The position numbers and the translations under genes are program-made. Below the pieces are notes generated by a model. The model was given only the letters and a program-made list of their open reading frames with translations. It had not been told where the DNA came from and did no database searches. This document shows, in pieces, positions 1 to 6,116 of a stretch of 10,125 nt of DNA (the stretch's first letter is position 1; every line of letters starts with the position of its first letter). Source of the stretch: Calditrichota bacterium (lineage in GTDB: Bacteria; Calditrichota; Calditrichia; RBG-13-44-9); assembly GCA_016934605.1 (NCBI GenBank), contig JAFGSO010000421.1, positions 1-10,125 of the forward strand, read 5' to 3'.

Positions 1-204
1 CTGATTTGGTGCTTGGTAATTGGAATTTACTTCTGCTTTCTTTGTATGATCCCTTATCCGTTTTCCATTATCCCTTATCCGTTTGCCGTGTGAATCCTGA
101 ATCCTCCTCTGCGCCCCTGTGCCTCTGATCCTGTGCCTCTGGTCGTGCGCCCCTGAACCCCTGCGCCAATTTTTTTTAAAGAAAATGGTAAATTTTTCGA
201 TATT
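1..204. repeat. Intergenic short-tandem-word region upstream of the HDOD gene
   Basis: No gene is seen here. Bases 53-87 are five consecutive 7-base words on the minus-strand pattern (plus-strand forms CTTATCC, GTTTTCC, ATTATCC), followed in the same phase by words of the GAATCCT type up to about base 101. Bases 106-170 hold 8-base words such as TGCGCCCC and TGTGCCTC. Bases 4-25 contain a separate 7-base word, TTGGTGC/TTGGTAA. The same word families recur in all other large gaps of the window. No convincing promoter could be picked out. Confidence 0.75.
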
Positions 205-246
205 ATGAGAGAATTACTCTATCTGAAAATGGCGGATAGGACTTTT

Positions 247-1122
247 ATGCTTGCTTCACCCGATGAAATTTTCAGAAAGCTGCACAGATTGCCGGTATAT
301 CCCGGATTGGCGAGTGAAATCGTCAAAATCTGCGGTGCACATGAAGCTGATATTCCATCGCTCATCAAGCTGATAGCGAGTGATCAGGGACTCACTCTTG
401 AGATTTTAAAAGTGGCGAACAGCCGATTTTATAATTATGAGAAACAGATATCATCCATTGAAGGAGCCATTGTTATACTGGGGATGGATATGGTGAAGCA
501 AATGGCTGTTTCACTCTCTCTGAGCAGTCTCTCCCGGAATATTTTATTGAATTTCACTGAAATGTCATCTAAATTAGCGCGACATGCCCTGAATACCGCG
601 TTGATTCTGAAAATGCTGGGAGAGAATTTTGATTCAGCCAATCATGAATTATTGTATTACAGCGGTTTACTGCATGATTCGGGAAAACTGATATTTTTGC
701 AGGTGCTGGGAGAGGAATATGCGATTATTTACCAAAAAAGTGTGCAGGAAAACAGGTCATTGTGTGAGCTGGAGTCGGAATATTTTGGAATGAATCATAC
801 CGAAGTTGGTGCTGTGCTGACCCAAAGATGGCATCTGCCGGAAGAACTGACTCACCTGATCCGCTATCATCATCAGCCGATGGATTATAAATCGGGAGAA
901 AAAGTGGATTTCCGCATCAGACTTGTTTATCTTGGTAATCTGATTTCTCATTTTATTGAGAATGGACTGATGCATTATGATGAGTTAAAAAAACTGGATT
1001 CCCGCTATCAGGATATTCTATCCATCACTGAAATTGAATTCGGCCGTCTGGTTGAACAGGCCAGAAAAGAAATCCAGGCTCATTTTGAGATAACCAAATT
1101 GCTGGAAATGGCACATTCATGA
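247..1122 (+). CDS. HDOD-domain signalling protein
   Basis: A 291-residue soluble protein made essentially of one HDOD domain, a relative of HD phosphohydrolases that usually serves as a regulatory or scaffolding module rather than an enzyme. The N-terminus (PDEIFRKLHRLPVYPG) is the typical opening helix of the family. In this numbering the metal-ligand-like residues are H113, H143-D144 in LLHDSGKL, H184 in MNHTEVGA and H208-H209 in YHHQP. The last Asp of a catalytic HD site appears to be replaced (LGNLI where LAD is common), so enzymatic activity is doubtful. An in-frame ATG at 205 would add 14 residues. The ATG at 247 is preferred because AGGA precedes it closely and homologous proteins begin at this point. 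The stop overlaps the next gene's start (ATGA at 1119-1122), which suggests translational coupling and a shared signalling role. Confidence 0.9.
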   Translation: MLASPDEIFRKLHRLPVYPGLASEIVKICGAHEADIPSLIKLIASDQGLTLEILKVANSRFYNYEKQISSIEGAIVILGMDMVKQMAVSLSLSSLSRNILLNFTEMSSKLARHALNTALILKMLGENFDSANHELLYYSGLLHDSGKLIFLQVLGEEYAIIYQKSVQENRSLCELESEYFGMNHTEVGAVLTQRWHLPEELTHLIRYHHQPMDYKSGEKVDFRIRLVYLGNLISHFIENGLMHYDELKKLDSRYQDILSITEIEFGRLVEQARKEIQAHFEITKLLEMAHS

Positions 1123-3362
1123 GTGAACAGGAAAACATCCTTCAGAATTTTGATTCGGTATTAATGTCCATTAAAAAAATGGAAGAAAGTACCGCCATTT
1201 TTAATGAACTCAGTAAAATTTCCAAAGAATTACAGGATCTCAGGAATTTTATTCATCACGGGCTTCGAAATCTCAATTTTAATTTTGATACTTTTTCACA
1301 CAGTATTGATACATTTTCTGATCTGATTGAAATTCAGAAGCAGATTAATGCCTCAAAAAATGCTGATCGGACGCTGGATATACTGTTTCAGTTTCTGAGG
1401 AACCACGTTGGCTTCGATGATGCTTTCATCATTTATAAATTGCGGGAAGAAGATGAAACCTATGAACTGATTCCCGCAGTGAAAGGCAAAACTTCACAAT
1501 ATCAGAATTTCATCTCAAAAGCATCCCTGAAAACACTTCCATCTCTTTTCCAGAACAATGAGCTGTCGCATCTGATTGTCAATACCACCGATTTCACCGA
1601 ATTTGAAATACCCTGGGAACTTCTGAATACAAAATCGGCGATCATTTTTTCTCTGAAAATCAGGGGACATCTGTTCGGAATGGGATTTCTGCTGCGGAGA
1701 AGAGATGCATTTGAAACCAGGGAACTGTCGGTAGTCAATGTGGTGAATAATCTGATCGCACTTCTGGTTTATCATAATTATTATTATGCCTGGGTAAAAT
1801 CGCGTATGATCCAGCAGGCAAAGCAACTGAAGCTGCTGGATGAAGTGAAATATTCTTCGTTTTTTGAATCCGGTCCCGTTTATATCTTTACCCTCGATTC
1901 CCGTTCGGTGATTCTTCATGCTAATACCACGGCTCTGGATAATCTGGAGAATGGCGGCCATTCCATTATCGGAGAGAATTTTTTTGATCTTATCCCCCAT
2001 GTTGACCGCTCAACTTTCAAAAAATTCATTTCAGAGCACCGTCAGAAGAAATTTCAGATTTTCCGGTCGTCACTAAGAACCAGAAACGGACGAACCCCTG
2101 TAATGGAATTCATTATGAATCCGGTTAAATTGGGAAAGCAGCTGGATCTGCTGGTGATTATGGCCGGTGAGGTGACAGAGTCCCATTACCGGGAGCAGCT
2201 CCTTCGAAGAAACGAAGTTCTGGATGAAATTGATCAGTTTTCCAGAATTCTGGTGGCCCAGTTTAACAACCTTCTGACCACCATCCAGCCTGCTATTCAG
2301 GTAATGAAGTCCGCACCGCAAACCAACGATTCTCAGAAAATCCAGCTGCAGACCATTGAAGAGGCGGCGAATCGTTCTGCAAATCTTATTCAGAAGTTTC
2401 TGGATTATGATGTAGAAACCGAGGAGACACAGGAGAACATCAACATTAATAAACTGCTGAATTCATATATTTCTGCAGTCAGAAAAAATATTCCCGATAA
2501 TATAAAAATACAGGTGGAGACCGATTCTTCTGTCCGGAATACGGCAGTGTATCCACTGAAAATCCGCCGGGTGCTCGATATTCTGGTCAGTAACAGCGTT
2601 ATTGCGCTGCAGGATCGGGAAAATCCGATGCTGACTTTTTCCACCGCTTTGGTAACTCAGCCGGTGGATGGCCTGGTGAAAGAAAAGCCATTTTATCTGA
2701 AGAAAGGTGAATACATTGAATTATCGGTCCGTGACAACGGGAGCGGTATTCCGGAAAAGAGTGTCAATGAGGTACTGAAACCATTTTATTCAACCCGCAT
2801 TAAAAACGAAGGCGTCGGTCTGGAATTATTTATTGCATACAATCTCATAAAGGATATGAAAGGCAACATATTTCTGGATAGTGAAGTCGACAAATATACG
2901 TCCGTTTATGTTTACCTGCCTTTCAAGGAGGAAAAAATGATGGAATCCCGACCTGTTGAAGCGGAAAAGAAGCCTCAGCCGGCAAGGGTGCAGAAACCCA
3001 CCGTACTGGTAGTGGATGATGAATATAACATTCGCAGCATGATGAAGGAAATCATGGAAATGTCCGGATTCCGGGTTCTCACGGCTGGCAACGGGCGGGA
3101 TGGTATAGAGATATATCAGCGGCATGAAGGAGAGATCGATCTGATCATCATGGATATTATCATGCCGGTAATGGACGGACGTGCTGCATTCAATGAGATT
3201 CGCAAACTGAATCCGCAGCAGAAGATTTTTATCATCAGCGGGTATTCCCAGCGGGAGGATCTGGAGGATATTCTGGGTAACGGAGCGGTGGGTTTTCTGC
3301 GGAAGCCGTTTCAGGTGAAGGAGATTGTGGACCGGGTGAAGGAAATTCTGGAGCTGGAGTAA
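1119..3362 (+). CDS. GAF-PAS hybrid histidine kinase-like protein with C-terminal receiver, phosphoacceptor His missing
   Basis: A 747-residue cytoplasmic protein with no membrane segment. In order: a helical N-terminus (1-80), a GAF-like domain (about 80-225), a PAS-like domain (about 245-355), a dimerisation helix region (about 365-430), a HATPase domain (about 440-602), a proline-rich linker (about 607-626) and a receiver (627-747). ATP-binding boxes are present: N492 of the N box, DNGSG at 539-543, F556 and GVGL at 565-568. In the H box the usual AHDFNNLL pattern reads VAQFNNLL, so A380 stands where His is expected and Q381 where Asp is common. The receiver is complete: D633, D634, phosphoacceptor D679, S707 and K729. 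The protein probably cannot autophosphorylate in the normal way, although a partner kinase could phosphorylate D679. It follows the HDOD gene with a 4-base overlap and has only a weak ribosome binding site of its own. Domain calls are strong; the pseudokinase conclusion is an inference from the missing His. Confidence 0.9.
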   Translation: MSEQENILQNFDSVLMSIKKMEESTAIFNELSKISKELQDLRNFIHHGLRNLNFNFDTFSHSIDTFSDLIEIQKQINASKNADRTLDILFQFLRNHVGFDDAFIIYKLREEDETYELIPAVKGKTSQYQNFISKASLKTLPSLFQNNELSHLIVNTTDFTEFEIPWELLNTKSAIIFSLKIRGHLFGMGFLLRRRDAFETRELSVVNVVNNLIALLVYHNYYYAWVKSRMIQQAKQLKLLDEVKYSSFFESGPVYIFTLDSRSVILHANTTALDNLENGGHSIIGENFFDLIPHVDRSTFKKFISEHRQKKFQIFRSSLRTRNGRTPVMEFIMNPVKLGKQLDLLVIMAGEVTESHYREQLLRRNEVLDEIDQFSRILVAQFNNLLTTIQPAIQVMKSAPQTNDSQKIQLQTIEEAANRSANLIQKFLDYDVETEETQENININKLLNSYISAVRKNIPDNIKIQVETDSSVRNTAVYPLKIRRVLDILVSNSVIALQDRENPMLTFSTALVTQPVDGLVKEKPFYLKKGEYIELSVRDNGSGIPEKSVNEVLKPFYSTRIKNEGVGLELFIAYNLIKDMKGNIFLDSEVDKYTSVYVYLPFKEEKMMESRPVEAEKKPQPARVQKPTVLVVDDEYNIRSMMKEIMEMSGFRVLTAGNGRDGIEIYQRHEGEIDLIIMDIIMPVMDGRAAFNEIRKLNPQQKIFIISGYSQREDLEDILGNGAVGFLRKPFQVKEIVDRVKEILELE
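2925..2942 (+). promoter_or_regulatory. Internal ribosome binding site and start for a stand-alone receiver
   Basis: AAGGAGG at 2925-2931 lies 5 bases before an in-frame ATG at 2937 and 8 bases before a second in-frame ATG at 2940. These encode M607 and M608 of the hybrid kinase, exactly between the HATPase and receiver domains. Initiation here would give a receiver-only protein of 140 or 141 residues ending at 3362. The site is a better match to the 16S anti-Shine-Dalgarno than those of the other genes in the window. It could instead be chance codon use in Lys-Glu-Glu or a relic of gene fusion. Confidence 0.5.
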
Positions 3363-3420
3363 CCTTCCAAAAAATAATGATAATTTTTTAAATTTTAGAT
3401 GGGTTATTAGTCAGAAGAAG

Positions 3421-3457
3421 TTCCCCCTTTCATAAAGGGGGCTAGGGGGATTTTAAA
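3421..3457 (+). repeat. GC-hairpin repeat, copy 1
   Basis: CCCCCTTT, a CAT loop and AAAGGGGG form a perfect 8-base-pair stem, followed by CTA and a second G-tract in GGGGGATTTT. This is the first of seven copies in the window. It lies about 60 bases after the hybrid kinase stop, but no T-run follows the stem, so it is not a standard intrinsic terminator on the plus strand. The 58 bases between the stop and this repeat contain only AT-rich sequence with no recognisable feature. Confidence 0.8.
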
Positions 3458-3518
3458 CAAGTGGATTCAGGAGTCAGTAACCAGGATTAGACCGGTTATA
3501 AGGATTGACTGATGAATT

Positions 3519-3905
3519 CCCCCTTTGGTAAAGGGGGGCAGGGGGATTTAAAAGAATAGGATTCAGGAGCCAGGAACCAGGATTCAAACGGAAAATGGAA
3601 AAGGGATAGTGAATAGAGAGGCTCAGAGGCGCAAGGGCTCATGGGCTCATGGCGCAAGGCAGGAGTCAGGAGCCAGGATTAGTGCCGGTTATAAAGACTG
3701 ACTACCTTCTTCCCCCGTTGGTAAAGTAGGGCAGGGGGATTTAAAAGAATAGGATTCAGGAGTCAGGAGTCAGGATTCAAGCGGAAAATGGAAAAGGGAT
3801 AGTGGATAGAGAGGCTCAGAGGCGCAGGGGCTCATGGGCTCATGGCGCAAGGCAGGAGTCAGGAGCCAGGATTAGTGCCGGTTATAAAGACTGACTACCT
3901 TAATT
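3519..3905 (+). repeat. Two tandem copies of a 193-base repeat unit
   Basis: Unit 1 (3519-3711) and unit 2 (3712-3905) are nearly identical and are in phase at every landmark checked, for example GGGGGATTTA at 3541 and 3734. Each unit starts with a GC-hairpin repeat (copies 2 and 3; copy 3 carries changes that break its stem). Each then has 7-base words of the GGATTCA type, words of the GGAAAAG type, 8-base words of the GAGGCTCA/GGGGCTCA type, and a segment containing GCCGGTTATAAAGACTGACT. A shorter related segment at 3424-3518 lacks the middle part. The array runs straight into the left end of the DUF559 cassette. No gene is seen in 3363-3944. Confidence 0.85.
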
Positions 3906-3940
3906 CCCCCTTTGGTAAAGGGGGGCAGGGGGGATTTTAT
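3902..3940 (+). repeat. GC-hairpin repeat, copy 4, left end of the DUF559 cassette
   Basis: AATTCCCCCTTT, then a GGT loop and AAAGGGGGG, form an 8-base-pair hairpin, followed by CA and GGGGGGATTTT. Its first 21 bases match the inverted right-hand copy (4368-4388) at 20 of 21 positions. The second G-tract lies 11 bases before the probable GTG start of the DUF559 gene and may act as its ribosome binding site. Confidence 0.8.
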
Positions 3941-3944
3941 AAAA

Positions 3945-4310
3945 GTGACTACAACCAAAAAGTTTAAATTCTATAATAAAAATTTAAAGCAATTCTCCAG
4001 AGAATTGCGGAAGAACATGACCGACGCAGAAAGAATTATGTGGTCAAAACTCAGAGGTAAACAGCTAAAAAATCGTCAATTTTATCGCCAGAAACCTCTA
4101 GGTAGATATATAGTGGACTTTTGCTGTCCATCCGCTAAACTCGTCATTGAAATTGATGGAGGACAGCATTTTACAAATGAAGGAAAGAGTTCAGACATAC
4201 AGCGAGATGATTACATGAAGGAAAACGGTTGAACAGTCTTGAGATATACAGATCGTGATGTAATGTTGAAAATTTCAGATGTAATGGATGATATTTACAG
4301 ACATTTGTGA
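3945..4310 (+). pseudogene. DUF559 (Vsr-like endonuclease fold) gene with one in-frame stop
   Basis: The reading frame encodes a DUF559-type protein, a family placed by fold with very-short-patch-repair and other PD-(D/E)xK nucleases. Visible hallmarks are LRKNMTDAERIMWSKLR (22-38), FYRQKPLGRYIVDF (46-59) and LVIEIDGGQH (66-75), with candidate active-site residues D58, E69, D71 and H75. At 4230-4232 a TGA sits where the family usually has Trp after Gly (ENG-stop-TVLRY). The same frame continues through TVLRYTDRDVML, the expected last strand and helix, to a TGA at 4308. The intact product would be about 121 residues, while the truncated one has 95. TGA also ends the HDOD and stress-protein genes, so recoding to Trp is unlikely. 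The start is GTG 3945. A TTG at 3912 would extend the frame into the flanking repeat. The gene lies between inward-facing inverted repeats. Confidence 0.85.
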
Positions 4311-4318
4311 ATAATCCG

Positions 4319-4388
4319 CAAAAATCCCCCTAACCCTCCGCCAGTCTGGAAGGCGCAGCCCGACAGGCCCTTTACAAAAGGGGGAATT
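4319..4388 (-). repeat. GC-hairpin repeat, copy 5, long form, inverted right end of the DUF559 cassette
   Basis: Read on the minus strand it starts AATTCCCCCTTTTGTAAAGG, then carries an internal insertion of about 30 bases (beginning CCTGTCGGGCTG), and ends AGGGGGATTTTT. It points toward copy 4, so the two enclose the DUF559 gene. The insertion can form a small stem using CGCC and GGCG. The same long form, diverged, recurs at 9897-9972. Confidence 0.8.
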
Positions 4389-4470
4389 AGTCATTTATTA
4401 AGTGAAAATTTATCAAGCGAATCTTTTATCGCCAGGTTTTTCCAAACCAAAGCACCAATCACACTTCCTT

Positions 4471-4507
4471 AATTACCTCTGTGAAATCTGTGTAATCTGT
4501 GGTAATT
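4471..4507 (+). repeat. Nonamer repeat with perfect 7-base inverted ends
   Basis: Three 9-base words, TCTGTGAAA, TCTGTGTAA and TCTGTGGTA, occupy 4478-4504. AATTACC at 4471-4477 is the exact inverse of GGTAATT at 4501-4507, which gives a compact 37-base unit. It lies 48 bases upstream of the thioesterase gene. The rest of 4389-4554 holds one TTGGTGC-type word on the minus strand (about 4444-4463) and no recognisable promoter. Confidence 0.6.
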
Positions 4508-4554
4508 TTTATGTATTGGATGATTTTTAATAATATGATACCGGGGAGATCACC

Positions 4555-5307
4555 ATGCTTACCTACTTTTTTGATAATGAATACGAAATAAGGGCCTATG
4601 AATGTGATGTACAGGGTCGATTACACCCGCTTGCGCTGTTCAATTTTATGCAGGATATGGCATCCAGGCATGCGGATATGCTGGGTTTTTCTGTCCAGAA
4701 ACTAATGAAAAAAAACATGACCTGGGTGCTCTCCCGGATTCATCTGCAGATTTTGAAAACGCTGTACTGGGGAGATGTCATAAAGGGACGAACCTGGCCG
4801 TCGGGCAGACAGGGAAGATACGCTCTGCGTGATTTCCGGTTGACCAATGACAGTGGTGAGACAGTTGCCCTGGCCACCACTTCCTGGATGGTTCTTGATC
4901 TGGAAAAACGCGTTCCCTTGAAGCTGGAAAATCTGGGGAATACAGACTATTTTCTGCAGGAAGAGCGGGCACTGCAGGATGAGTTTTCTTCTCTCCCTTT
5001 AGCAGAATCTTATGAATATGAAAAAAGCTTTCGCGTCCGATATTCGGATCTTGATATAAATAGACATGTCAACCATGTATCCTACATCGACTGGGGCCTG
5101 GAAGCAGTACCAGACGAAGTGCTGCTGAAATCCTATCCGGCAGACATAGAAGTGAGTTACCGCAAGGAAGTTTTTTACAATGATCGGATTATATCGCGCT
5201 GTCACCGGGTTGATGATGAAGATTCGAAAACATTTATTCATCAGTTGTTCATAGAAGGTGGGGAGGAGATAGGGAGGTTATGCACGAGCTGGCGGGGTGT
5301 TATATAA
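4555..5307 (+). CDS. Acyl-ACP thioesterase, FatA/FatB type
   Basis: A 250-residue cytosolic enzyme predicted to hydrolyse acyl-ACP to free fatty acid and ACP, ending chain elongation in fatty acid synthesis. It has the expected two hotdog halves. The N-terminal half (about 5-130) includes CDVQGRLHPLALFNFMQDMA. The C-terminal half (about 155-248) includes RYSDLDINRHVNHVSYIDW, a close match to the DLDxNxHVNN signature. Candidate catalytic residues are D167, N169 and H171, plus E205, which has the same spacing from the His as the Glu implicated in plant FatB. The neighbouring Cys of the plant enzymes is Val here (V206). Length fits bacterial members, which lack the plant transit peptide. GGGGAG 6 bases before the ATG supports the start. 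It stands alone: the upstream neighbour is the DUF559 relic and the downstream gene is convergent. Substrate chain length cannot be read from the sequence. Confidence 0.9.
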   Translation: MLTYFFDNEYEIRAYECDVQGRLHPLALFNFMQDMASRHADMLGFSVQKLMKKNMTWVLSRIHLQILKTLYWGDVIKGRTWPSGRQGRYALRDFRLTNDSGETVALATTSWMVLDLEKRVPLKLENLGNTDYFLQEERALQDEFSSLPLAESYEYEKSFRVRYSDLDINRHVNHVSYIDWGLEAVPDEVLLKSYPADIEVSYRKEVFYNDRIISRCHRVDDEDSKTFIHQLFIEGGEEIGRLCTSWRGVI

Positions 5308-5329
5308 AGGCTCAGAGGAAACTGAATAT

Positions 5330-5406
5330 GGATAACGGACAAGGGATAAGGGACAAGGGAAACCCAAAAACGGATAAAGGATAAGGGAAAAGGGATAAGG
5401 GACAAT
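5330..5406 (+). repeat. Eleven in-phase heptamers, consensus GGATAAG
   Basis: The 77 bases divide without gaps into eleven 7-base words: mostly GGATAAG, GGACAAG, GGAAAAG and GGATAAC/A, with two degenerate units at 5358-5371. The array lies between the convergent thioesterase and four-helix-bundle genes. It is the inverse of the arrays at 5865-5913 and 5992-6075, so together they bracket the four-helix-bundle gene. Confidence 0.85.
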
Positions 5407-5412
5407 AATATA

Positions 5413-5790
5413 TTAAAGAGAATTTTTTAAAAATGTTCGACGTGTTTTAATGAGATTGCTTAACATCGATGATATTTTTACAGTCTCCCTTTGCCAGCAC
5501 TTCCCTGCTTCAGAATCAATGTAGTTGATAACTATACCAATATGGATTTGTGATCTGAGCTCACCACACGATCCCTTTGCGTATATTAAAAATTTTATGA
5601 ATTCCTTGTGTGATTGTCTTTCAAAGCCCTCGGCAATATTGCTGGATATTGATAAGCTTGTTTTTGTAATCTGATCACGAAAACCATAATCTTTCAGAAT
5701 TTTTAAATTTTTATAAATCTCTGCACTTAATTTTGCTGCTCTCTGCCAGACCTCAAGGTCCTCGAAACGTAAATATTTTTGATTTCCCAC
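5413..5790 (-). CDS. Four-helix-bundle protein (23S rRNA intervening-sequence family)
   Basis: A 125-residue protein of the small four-helix-bundle family (S23/IVP-like), often encoded in insertions within 23S rRNA genes but also found dispersed in genomes. The molecular role is not established. Hallmarks are FEDLEVWQRAAKLSAEIYK (9-27), ITKTSLSISSNIAEGFERQS (41-60) and EFIKFLIYAKGSCGELRSQI (63-82), ending in a last helix around ISSMLSNLIKTRR. Length and all four helices look complete. The start is GTG at 5790, with GGGAGG 8 bases upstream on the minus strand; no alternative Met exists before the conserved core. No rRNA sequence flanks it. Instead it is bracketed by inverted heptamer arrays, which hints at a mobile or repeat-associated origin. 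Confidence 0.88.
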   Translation of the reverse strand: MGNQKYLRFEDLEVWQRAAKLSAEIYKNLKILKDYGFRDQITKTSLSISSNIAEGFERQSHKEFIKFLIYAKGSCGELRSQIHIGIVINYIDSEAGKCWQRETVKISSMLSNLIKTRRTFLKNSL

Positions 5791-5864
5791 CTCCCAAGCC
5801 TCCCAATTTTAAAGTGTTCATCTTTGTTTAATTTTCCCAACTCCTGATTACCTCTGACCTCTTC

Positions 5865-5913
5865 CTTATCCGTTATCCTTTATCCGTTCTCCCTTGTCCA
5901 TTATCCCTTGTCC
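5865..5913 (-). repeat. Seven in-phase heptamers, inverse orientation
   Basis: Plus-strand words CTTATCC, GTTATCC, TTTATCC, GTTCTCC, CTTGTCC and ATTATCC follow each other with no gaps, the reverse complement of the GGATAAG family at 5330-5406. A 13-base stretch (5874-5886) is an exact inverted match to 5371-5383. The gap 5791-6116 holds this array, the one at 5992-6103, two 8-base words at about 5972-5987 (CCCTGAGC twice), and no gene. Confidence 0.8.
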
Positions 5914-5991
5914 CAATTAAGATTCTCAAATCTCATCTCTTTCTCCCCAGAATTATATTTTAATTTTTCTCCCCTGAGCCCCTGAGCCTTC

Positions 5992-6103
5992 TTTATCCCT
6001 TATCCGTTATCCCTTGTCCATTATCCGTTATCCCTTTTCCATTCTCCCTTTTCCCTTTTCCCTTTTCCCTCTTCCTTGTGAATCCTGAATCCTGACTCCT
6101 CTT
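5992..6103 (-). repeat. Sixteen in-phase heptamers including a G-quadruplex motif
   Basis: Sixteen consecutive 7-base words run from 5992 to 6103 without loss of phase. Words 1-12 are of the TTATCC/CTTTTCC type and words 13-16 change to the TCCTGAA/TCCTGAC type. Bases 6046-6069 give four GGG runs separated by AAAA on the minus strand, a standard four-tract G-quadruplex motif. It lies just after the stop of the stress-protein gene on that gene's transcribed strand. Confidence 0.85.
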
Positions 6104-6116
6104 CTATTAATCTTTT

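Noticed and set aside
201..206. TATTAT as a -10 promoter element for the HDOD operon
   Set aside because: No matching -35 element lies at a suitable distance, and AT-rich hexamers of this kind are expected by chance here.
3421..3457. GC-hairpin copies as intrinsic terminators
   Set aside because: The stems are strong but are followed by another G-tract, not by a T-run. They also occur upstream of genes and in both orientations.
3519..3905. Possible CRISPR array
   Set aside because: There are only two long near-identical units including their interiors, with no unique spacers and no cas genes.
4230..4232. TGA read as tryptophan in DUF559
   Set aside because: TGA terminates the HDOD gene (in an ATGA overlap) and the stress-protein gene, so reassignment is not supported.
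5413..5790. Intervening sequence inside a 23S rRNA gene
   Set aside because: No rRNA-like sequence is present on either side. The flanks are heptamer arrays and protein genes.
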